Below, piece by piece: positions 1 to 8,618 of a stretch of DNA of 64,000 nt. Source of the DNA: Halichondria panicea (lineage: Eukaryota > Porifera > Demospongiae > Suberitida > Halichondriidae); NCBI RefSeq assembly GCF_963675165.1, contig NC_087380.1, forward strand, positions 390,001 to 454,000, written 5' to 3'. Both the position numbers and the translations under genes were made by a program. The stretch's first letter is position 1, and the number at the start of each line of letters is the position of its first letter. Under the pieces are notes generated by a model. It did no database searches. It was given only the letters and a program-made list of their open reading frames with translations, and was not told the origin of the DNA.

Positions 1-156
1 CTGTAATGTACTGGACATTTAATAGCCTTGTGTTCTAGAAGTCAGTCGATTTGGCAGATATCTTTGAGAGCCCGTCATTCGTATTCATATTGTCCAATTT
101 CAAATCATTTGATATAGCTCTCAGAATTTATATATTTGTAACTTCCCCCTATCTAG

Positions 157-745
157 TGACACTGCGACCCGCTCTGGTATGTACTGCTCTGTAGCTACTA
201 CCATTGACCGTTGCAAGACAGAGGGAGTGGTGGATGTGTTCCAGGTGGTCAAGGCTCTCAGGGTCCACAAGCCAGGGGCAGTACCCTCAGTCGTGAGTTC
301 ATCTGCTGCTTACATAGTGGGAGGCTTGTACTATTGCAAGAGCCAGACCTTGTCTAGGGCCTGTACCAACCCATACTGTTTAATACAAGAGATTTTAAAG
401 CTTCAAGCCTCTGTACTGTTGATTAGTGCCATTTCCAATGTAGTTTTGTACCATCATGTGTACTGTATTTGCGCGTCAGTCAATATGACTGCCACGTGCA
501 GAGATGATAGCTTCAGATAGGGTCAAAGTTCACTGAGGCTACTATTTTAGAGGGACTTCTATTGCACTGAAGATGGGCTGTAGGGAGGCTACTATTTGAG
601 TGTGGCCTTTATACAAGAGCGGCCTCTATCAAGCAAATACTGTAGTTAGTGTATCCCCTCACAGGACAACTACAAGGATCTGTTTGATGCTACTCTGGTC
701 TACTTGGACTCCTTTGACAACTATGCCAACTTCCAAGATATTTGA
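157..745 (+). CDS. Gene 0: 3' end of a receptor-type tyrosine phosphatase (partial)
   Basis: Only the last two coding exons lie in the window: 157-292 and 665-745 (stop TGA 743-745). The first completes the D2 signature begun in the preceding exon and reads [12 protein letters not shown], then the terminal PTP helices ([20 protein letters not shown]). The second encodes the family C-terminus, [20 protein letters not shown] and then ANFQDI. Bases 1-156 are intron. They belong to the long form of this intron (tctagaagtcagtcgattt near 35-55), also found in genes 5 and 6 but not in genes 1-4 or 7. The acceptor before 157 is ctag and the donor after 292 is gtgagt. The 372-base intron between the exons holds an open read-through extension from the first exon. 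Identity as the tail of an array member is firm; everything upstream is outside the window. Confidence 0.9.
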
Positions 746-1298
746 TGTACATGAACTATACACAAGAAATGAACAAATTGTTTACATGATTTCTGTTGAG
801 TATAATAGATTTGTATGGACAGACCTGAGATTATTAACTTCCCTTTTTTTAGAGAGCTCTTTAGTGTAATCACGAGCACAGCTGTTTGTTAATCACCCTG
901 AATTCAATGATAATAACCAAATAACATCGCAGACATAATTATTAAACATAAATTCAAGCGGTTTCAACACATATAACATGATATATATATACGTAGTATA
1001 GCATTCAATTTCCTTATAAGAATACGTACGTACAATAAGTACACTCACTCAAGTTTAAAAGTAGATCTACGCCCACTTTGAATGGGCCTAAGGCTAGCAG
1101 TACAGTATAGTATTGTGCTTACACAGGGAGGTGGTATATATAGCGCCACTACGATGGTCCTAAGGCTATAGCGTGCAGTACTCTACTTCAGGGACTCCGA
1201 GGTGGTGTAGGGCCACAAAGGCATTGTACTAGCTGCAACAACACAGCTATCTAGCTAGGGATACCTACTAACTATCTACCATTGAAGAGAGACTACCC
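746..1298. other. Spacer between genes 0 and 1
   Basis: No coding sequence is seen. The first about 150 bases are the family 3' flank (gaaatgaacaaattg, then gagctctttagtgtaatcacgagcacagctgtttg), which recurs after every gene. From about 950 the sequence becomes the upstream region of gene 1: aagcggtttcaacac, a palindrome gtagatctac at 1061-1070, the phrase gaatgggcctaaggctagcag, a TATA element and a 5' leader. This spacer lacks most of the conserved tttctgtgagcatgctgac block seen in front of genes 2, 3 and 5-8. Confidence 0.7.
1135..1142 (+). promoter_or_regulatory. TATA element of gene 1
   Basis: The run tatatata followed by gcgccactac sits 157-164 bases before the start codon. The same run in the same setting occurs before genes 2, 3, 6 and 8 and in the gene ghost at 32.6 kb. 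It lies downstream of a palindromic gtagatctac (1061-1070). Core-promoter function is inferred from position and conservation only. Confidence 0.55.
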
Positions 1299-4200
1299 AT
1301 GACCTCCATGCTGTGTGGACTAGTGTGTGTGGTCCTGCTCTCTGGGCTCACTGTACCGGCAGGGGGACAGCAAAGTAAGTCAGTATAATTATATAGCTTT
1401 AGCTATATACGGTGTAATATTAAGGTAGATTCCTGCATGCATTATGAGTCATGCAGGTGGTATTATGGATCACTTTGACAAAACGCTTCCAAAATTTCTT
1501 TTACACTACTGAACTGATATGAAACTCTTTGATCACCCTTTATCTATATAGTGCACTTGTTCAGCAGATTTTACTCAGTGCCCATGTGTAAACACCATGC
1601 ATGCACTTAATCTCACTTCACTTGACACATGTGAGCATTAATACTTGTGGTATACACACTGCACATTATATATTCGAGAAACAGGTTGTGGTTGCCGTAC
1701 GGAAAAGACGACCATATATAACTATCGTAATAAATACCTCTCTTACTCTGGTGTCTCCACACAACTGTTGTATAGCTTCCTCCGGCCAACCAGCAACTAA
1801 TTTTTGTTAGGTATTGAAAAAATGCATTTTTGTTGTTAATTTGCTATGAATTTTATTACACATGCAGTAGTTGAATTAAGCACTATAGCCTCTTTGTTGT
1901 TGTTGAAGAACGATGTGACTCATAATATCATCGTTCCCCAAATTTGTATTTTGCACATCACTTATAAATAGTTACATAAGTAGGACATTTGGTACTGATT
2001 TTAGAATCATGTTTTGATAATGTAAACGCCACATTTTTCCAACAATTATCTTGAGATTAATTTGGTCAGTGGTAGTTAAAAGTAGAAGCAGTCAACCATA
2101 ACCACTAATGCCATGTACTTTGTTGAATATGTGTTCACTATGTCAGGACCTTGTTCTGATATCCCACCACTAATGAATGGAGACATTACCTACAATGGTG
2201 GACTTGTTGACAGCAGACCTGTTGATACCATTGCTACCTACACTTGTGACAATGGATACACTGCCACTGGAGGGATTTTCAGATTTTGTCAGAATGATGG
2301 AACCTGGAGTGCAACAGCTCCAACCTGTCAATGTAAGTTCCACTACATCTTAACAGTTGCTTCACCTTTCTTGATACAGTGAACACAGGACCCACTGAAC
2401 CACCCACCACCTGTCCTGGCCTCACTGTACCCAATGGAATGATCAGCTACAATATGGCGACCACTAGTCCAATACCAGTGGACACTGTGGCCACCTACAC
2501 CTGTGACACTGGCTACACTCTCAATGGAGTCAGCACCAGGACCTGTAGGAGTAATGGGACGTGGAGTGGGTCAGCTTCAATTTGTCAAAGTAAGTAAATG
2601 CACTTAATTTGTACTGTTTGTTTGTTGAGTGTATCGTCTCCCATACAGTTAACTGCCGTGACTTACCCTTAGTGACGAATGGGATGATTATGTACAGTGC
2701 TGAATCCACTAACAACAGACCTTTCCTCTCTCGTGCTCTGCACTCCTGCAACCCTGGCTACACTCTCACTGGAGGTACTTTCAGTGTAGGTACCACCAGG
2801 TTCTGTGTGAGTGGAGGAATGTGGGATGGATCAGATCCAACTTGTCAGCGTAAGTGGAGTAACAGTTTGTTTGAATGTATATTACGTTCTCACTATTTCA
2901 GGACCTTGTTTTGATTTACCACCACTAATGAATGGAGGCATTACCTACACTGATGGACTTGCTGACAGCAGACCTGTTAGTACAATTGCTACCCACATTT
3001 GTGACAATGGCTACACTCTCACTACTGGAGGGAGTTTCAGAACTTGTCAGAATGAAGGGACCTGGGATGGAACAACTCCAACCTGTCAATGTGAGTCCCA
3101 CTACATCTCAACAGTTGCTTCACCTTTCTTGATACAGTGAACACAGGACCCACTGAACCACCCACCACCTGTCCTGGCCTCACTGTACCAGCCAATGGAA
3201 TGATCAGCTACAATATGGGGACTGTTAGTCTGAGACCAGTGGGCACTGTGGCCACCTACACCTGTGACACTGGCTACACTCTCAATGGAGTCAGCACCAG
3301 GACTTGTGGGAGTGATGGAGTGTGGAGTGGGTCAGCTTTAATTTGTCAAAGTAAGGAGTATAAGCTTGTGTGTTGATGGTTGATAGATTGTGTTGTCTCC
3401 ACAGCTGATACAGTGAACGAAAGACCCACTGAACCACCCACCACCTGTCCTGACCTCACTGTACCAGCCAATGGAGTGATCATCTACAGCTCTGGTACCT
3501 CACCACACCCTCAGGGAACAGTGGCTACACAGAGCTGCTTGAATGGATACGTACCCTCCACTACCAGCACTGCTACCAGAGTGTGTGGAGCTGAAAGATT
3601 ATGGAGTGGGTCAGCTCTCACTTGTCAATGTAAGTGCAATGACATTCTGTGTGCAATTATATATAGGTGAGTGCATTTTGATCTGATGTTGTGTTTCAGT
3701 GACTGAGGTAATCACTACCTCTTCCCCCACTGCAAGTAAGTTAGTTGTCCCCTTTATAATGTATGCATGTACTAGCAACTCCCCACAGTCCCTGGTGACA
3801 CTGGAGCTAGCAACACAGGAGGTGTGGTGGCAGGTGTAGTCATTGTGTTACTCATTCTAGCCGCTGTCATTGTGGTGGGTATCATTGTCGGGGTCTACTT
3901 CTGGAGGTGAGACTTATCATCAGAATGTGTGCATGTAATAATGTGTTGTTTTGTGTACAGGAAACTTCGTGGCAACCAGACCAAGTACAGCCCCTCCCCA
4001 CGCCATGCCCCTCCCCCTCGCCCCACCCCCTATCAAGCATCCTTCAAGAAGAGCAACGGACAAGACAGTAAAGTCTCCATCCAGAAAGTCGACGGTAATC
4101 ATTTTGTACTATTGTTAAATTGTGTCCGATATACAGATATACATTCATCACCAACTATTTGTCAATATTTCAGAGCCTAGTATAGTAGAGTTTCCTAGTG

Positions 4201-4712
4201 ATACTCATGTGACGGAGGGGGAGGAGGTGTATCTGAGGGTGAAGGTGGGAGGTCACCCTCCACCCAGTCTCACCTGGTACCACGATGGTAGGAAGGTGAC
4301 TGCAGACTATGCCACAGAACTGGACCAGGACGGTGGATTATCCTTCCCTAGTGTGGAGACTAAGCATGCTGGTGAGTACAGGCTATAATGTACCTACAAT
4401 GACATAAGATAAAAGTGAATGTTTACTGTGCATATTGAAAACTAAGATTAATGTTTACATGACTCTGTACGTAGGTGTGTATAAACTGGTGGTTACTGGA
4501 GCCTCAGGGTCAACAACACAACAGGTCGTCACGGTAACAGTGATGAGTGAGGGTGGTGAGGCTAGTGAGGGGGTGGACTACGCCCCCATACCTGTGACAG
4601 AGTTTGGAGCGTACGTGGCTGACCTCCATGTTGGCAGCAATAAGAAGTTCAAAGATCTCTACAAGGTAATGTTATACTAGCTGTGTGTGTGTGTGTGGGC
4701 GTATGTATTATC

Positions 4713-4743
<31 letters not shown>

Positions 4744-7700
4744 TCTGGACAGTGGGGAGAGGGGTCATCCAGTGATTATTTCAGTGACTCCTGAGAACAA
4801 ACTCAACAACAGATTTGGCAACATTGCTGTGTGTGAGTGCATATCCTGAGAGTTAGCACATATTAGTAGTTGTGTGTACACTGGCAGATAGAGGTCATAG
4901 CACTGTGTGTGTGTGTTCTCATATCTCATACTAATCACACCTATTCCTGCAGATGATGACAACCTCATTATCCTAGACCCCATCCCTGGACAAGAGGACT
5001 GTCAGAGTGACTACATCAATGCCTGCTATGTAGACGTGAGTGTGTGTGTGTTGAGCTCTTATTTTAATGGTTCATTGTTTTTATTGTTGTGACCATTACA
5101 CCACATGTATGTACGTACATCATCTGCCTAATGACTTGCTGCATTCCACTGCTAATGGTGCACTTGTTGAGTATACAATGAAACCTTAGCTGTCTAAACT
5201 GGCTCTTTCATTCACGTACACACTGCATGTTGTGTGCATGCGCAGCGAGGTATAATCTATGGTACTGTGTGTGTGTGTGTACTTGCTATCCATTTTCCAC
5301 TCTTTGCAAATGTTATATTGAATTGATAATCTGATTATACTTCATTCATCAAAGCTTTTGTGTGTCCACCAGCAGATCCATACAATAAAAAGCACACGCG
5401 GTACTTTCAGTATCTGTATGAATTTTTTCTTCTCTTCTCAGGGATACAAGAAACCTAAAAAGTTCATAGCAACACAAGGTAAAGTCCTGGGTTACCAAGT
5501 GTCCACCATTACTTTATATGGGCATCGAGATGTGGTCCTTGTTTACCTTGTTGTGGGCATATATATAGTTGAAACTGTAACTGATCAGCTAGAAACACAT
5601 TTGTTACTGCTACTAGCTACTATGAGAGTATGATCTGTAAACCATTTTGTAACTAATTGTATAATTTCGGTGCAATGTAATGTTTTTACCCTTTATAATT
5701 ATAGGACCACTGCCAGGAACTCTGGTGGACTTCTGGCGTCTCATGTGGCAGGAGAGACCACCCATAATAGTCATGCTCACCAACCTCATGGAGAACAACA
5801 AGATCAAGTGTGAACAGTACTGGCCAGAGTCTGGGAAGAAGCAGTTTGGACCATTCACAGTGGCCATTACAGATCAGCAGATACTGGCTGACTACACCAT
5901 CAGAACACTGGAGGCTTCAGTGAGTTGCAATACCACAGCTTTATATAAGAGAGTGGTGGGATCATTATCATCCTCTCTTCCCCTGCCTCTAGTTGGATGG
6001 AGACCGCCGTGTGCTGAGAGTCAAGCTATTCCATTTCACTGCCTGGCCTGATCACGGTGTGCCTGACTATGCCACGCCCATTCTTGGGTTCCATCGTCGG
6101 GTCCAGTCCCAACACAAGCCATCGAAAGGTCCTATTCTGATCCACTGCAGTGCTGGTGTGGGACGCACAGGCACTTACATTGCCATTGATAATGTCCTCG
6201 ATCAGATCTCAGTCGATGGTCTCATTGATATTTCTGGTACCATTGTCAAATCTCGCAACCAGAGGATGAAGCTTGTACAAACACAGGTGGGAATACATCA
6301 CTCTAATGCTAATGCTTCCATCATTGCTGCCATTTTGATTCTACTGAGCATGCTCATTGCCCCCTCTACCTATAGGACCAATATGTGTTCATCCACGATG
6401 CTATCCTGGAGTCAGTGACATGTGGAGACACTCAGATCAGTGCTGGAGATCTGCGCAGACAGATACAGAAGATGTCATTAGTGTCCCCGGGAAAAACCAT
6501 CTCAGATTTCCAATACCAGTTTCAAATTCTGGAACAGGTTACTCCAAATCCTAAAGAAGTTCGAAGTCCTATTGCTGTTAAGAATGCTGCCAGGAACAGG
6601 AACATGGACTACCTGCCACGTAAGAACTGCTGCTAACTGTGTACATTATATCCATTCACTGTTTCCCCAACAATAGCTGAGACCAGTCGTGTGATTCTGA
6701 AGGGAGAGCAACCTGACTACATTCATGCTGTGTTTGCTCATGTAAGTGTTCAACTACTAGAGCCCTTGACCTATTGTACTCTCATGGTCCCCTCCCTCCC
6801 TCCAGGGCTACAAGCACCAGAAGGCATACATCATTGCCCAGAATCCACTGGACTCAACTGTGCGTAACTTCTGGAAGGTGATCTTTGAAAGGAAGTGTGC
6901 GGCTGTTGTGATGTTGACTCCACTCAGTGAGAATGGGCAGGTAAGAGATAGTCTCCATTAGAGGTCCTCCCTGTTGAGTGTGTGTGTGTGTGTAGGAGGC
7001 ATGCTCCCAGTACTGGCCAGAGAGTGGCAATGTCACCTCCTTCGGTGAGTTCACCATCGATAACTTGGGGGAGGAAACCAACACTGGGTTCGTTATGAGG
7101 CAACTGAGCGTCCTCAATGAAAAGGTATGTCATGCATCTCTTTGTTGCCTTCAACCTCTCTCTATTCCTTGTTGCCTCCATGCAGACCCAAAAGGCCCAT
7201 CAATTGACTCAGTTCCACATCACTAACTGGAATAGCAGTGGAAAGTGTGAGAACCTCAAGACTGTAACTGACGTGAATGAGGAGGTTATAAAGGTTCAAA
7301 GGAGGACTGGAAACAACCCTGTGCTGGTCCATTGCAAGTACGTACAAGTGCTGTTACCTTATATGGACATTATATAACCTCCCCCTATCCAGTGACACTG
7401 CGACCCGCTCTGGTATGTACTGCTCTGTAGGTACTACCATTGACCGTTGCAAGACAGAGGGAGTGGTGGATGTGTTCCAGGTGGTCAAGGCTCTCAGGGT
7501 CCACAAGCCAGGGGCAGTACCCTCAGTTGTGAGTTCATCTGCTGCTTACATAGTGGGAGGCTTGTACTATTGCAAGAGCCAGACCTTGCCTAGGACCTGT
7601 ACCAACACATACTGTTTAATACAAGATATTGTGAAAGCTTCAAGCCTCTGTACTGTTGATTAGTGCCATTTTCAATGTAGTTTTGTACCATCATGTGTAC

Positions 7701-7983
7701 TGTATTTGCGCGTCAGTCAATATGGCTACCACGTGCAGAGATGATAGCCTCAGATAGGGTCAAAGTTCACTGAGGATACTATTTGATTGCGGCTTCCATT
7801 GCACTGAAGATGGGCTGTAGGGAGGCTACTATTTGAGTGCGGCCTTTATACAAGAGCGGCCTCTGATCAAGCAAATACTGTAGTTAGTGTATCCCCTCAC
7901 AGGACAACTACAAGGATCTGTTTGATGCTACTCTGGTCTACTTGGACTCCTTTGACAACTATGCCAACTTTCAAGATATTTGA
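1299..7983 (+). CDS. Gene 1: receptor PTP with six CCP/Sushi modules, cytoplasmic Ig domain, PTP D1-D2
   Basis: The spliced model encodes about 1212 residues. Extracellular exons are: signal peptide 1299-1374 ([18 protein letters not shown], small residues GG before the first module); CCP modules 2147-2332, 2380-2589, 2649-2849, 2902-3090, 3138-3350, 3405-3629; stalk mini-exon 3700-3735; TM exon 3789-3906. Each CCP exon is phase 1-1 and carries the four-cysteine Sushi pattern with a Trp before the last Cys (for example GTWSATAPTCQ). The TM helix (about residues 455-480) is Val/Ile-rich, ends VYFWRK and is followed by basic residues, giving a type I topology. This is the simplest ectodomain of the complete genes, with no CC-Ig domain. 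The CCP6 acceptor may be 3405 or 3414, both in frame. CCP modules usually bind proteins or glycans; the ligand is unknown. The start is set by an ATG and leader shared by every copy. Confidence 0.88.
1375..2146 (+). other. Gene 1 intron 1 (772 bp), shared with gene 8
   Basis: This intron is clearly homologous to intron 1 of gene 8 (60442-61187): both contain cactttgacaaaacgcttcc, then gaagaacgatgtgactcata and the hairpin-forming gaacgatg...catcgttc. No CCP-like reading is seen in it. The shared intron marks genes 1 and 8 as having the same 5' ancestry despite being at opposite ends of the window. Confidence 0.7.
3961..7983 (+). other. Gene 1 cytoplasmic exons: juxtamembrane, Ig, PTP D1, PTP D2
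   Basis: Exons are: juxtamembrane 3961-4094 ([18 protein letters not shown], proline-rich); Ig-like 4174-4371 and 4475-4665; D1 4742-4832, 4953-5035, 5442-5478, 5705-5919, 5993-6286, 6376-6619; D2 6677-6741, 6806-6940, 6996-7124, 7186-7337, 7393-7528, 7903-7983 (TGA 7981-7983). All junctions keep frame. D1 has the WPD loop ([10 protein letters not shown]), the P-loop [10 protein letters not shown] and the Q-loop QTQDQYVF, so it should be active on phosphotyrosine. D2 lacks the WPD Asp (NWNSSGK) and has HCNDTATRSG, which keeps Cys and Arg but loses the glycines, so it is probably a pseudophosphatase. The longest introns (5036-5441 and 7529-7902) hold GT repeats and a family-conserved sequence but no exon that I can see. 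Confidence 0.88.
4713..4740. repeat. (CA)14 microsatellite abutting a 3' splice site
   Basis: Fourteen uninterrupted CA units run straight into the AG of the acceptor for the first D1 exon (starts 4742). All copies have a CA run at this acceptor, from about 5 to 30 units. Confidence 0.95.
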
Positions 7984-8618
7984 TGTACATGAACTATACA
8001 CAAGAAATGAACAAATGTAATTATAGACTCTGTCGAGTATAATAGGAATAATTTATAGACTTCCTTTTGATTTGTACAATAATAATTGTCATAGAGCTCT
8101 GTTTATATACTCACCATGCACAGCTGTTTGAAATTACCCTGAATTCAATGAATAGATAATTATAACTTGATGTTTTCAAATGGATAATATAGCGGCAGAC
8201 ATAATTATAAAACATAATTACACAACATATCATGGATTAAGGGAAAGTGTCTCTATAACAGTTTCTGTGAGCATGCTGACTGGTCTCATGTAGGGATCCA
8301 ATACTTGCAGTCAAAACACAAGCGGTTTCAACACATTATAATTATGATCATGTAATAGTAGCATTCAATTTCCTAATAAGAGTAAAAAGTAGATCTACGC
8401 CCACTTGAATGGGCCTATAACGCGCTAGCAGTACTGTACGTAATGGGGGAGGGGGTCGTGTATATATAGCGCCACTACAATATGGGCCTAAAGCTATAGG
8501 ATGCCGTTACTGCTTACAGGGACATGGTTAGTGTCACTAAATATTATACTAGCTGCAACAACACAGCTAGCTAGCTAGGGATACCTACTAACTGTCTACC
8601 ATTGAAGAGAGACTACCC
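7984..8618. other. Spacer between genes 1 and 2
   Basis: No coding sequence is seen. The family 3' flank comes first (about 7984-8140), then the conserved upstream block tttctgtgagcatgctgac (about 8260-8330), the palindrome gtagatctac (8389-8398), a TATA element (8461-8468), and the leader ctgcaacaacacagctagc to gaagagagactaccc immediately before the ATG. Confidence 0.7.
8461..8468 (+). promoter_or_regulatory. TATA element of gene 2
   Basis: The run tatatata followed by gcgccactac lies about 155 bases before the ATG at 8619, in the same context as in genes 1, 3, 6 and 8. Function is inferred. Confidence 0.55.

Noticed and set aside
2147..3629. Regular repeats spaced 200-300 bp considered as a CRISPR array or satellite
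   Set aside because: The repeated units are CCP exons with diverged sequence, splice sites and conserved cysteines in a eukaryotic gene.
3920..4102. Minus-strand glycine-rich ORFs opposite the juxtamembrane exon, repeated in each gene
   Set aside because: They are the antisense of the proline-rich exon, and the open frame follows from its composition.
4174..4665. Extracellular placement of the Ig domain next to the PTP
   Set aside because: It follows the only TM helix and a basic stop-transfer segment, precedes D1 without another hydrophobic stretch, and lacks the disulphide cysteines.
5613..5867. Minus-strand ORF beginning [15 protein letters not shown], repeated in several genes
   Set aside because: It is the exact complement of a D1 exon and recurs only because the exon does; there are no independent coding features.
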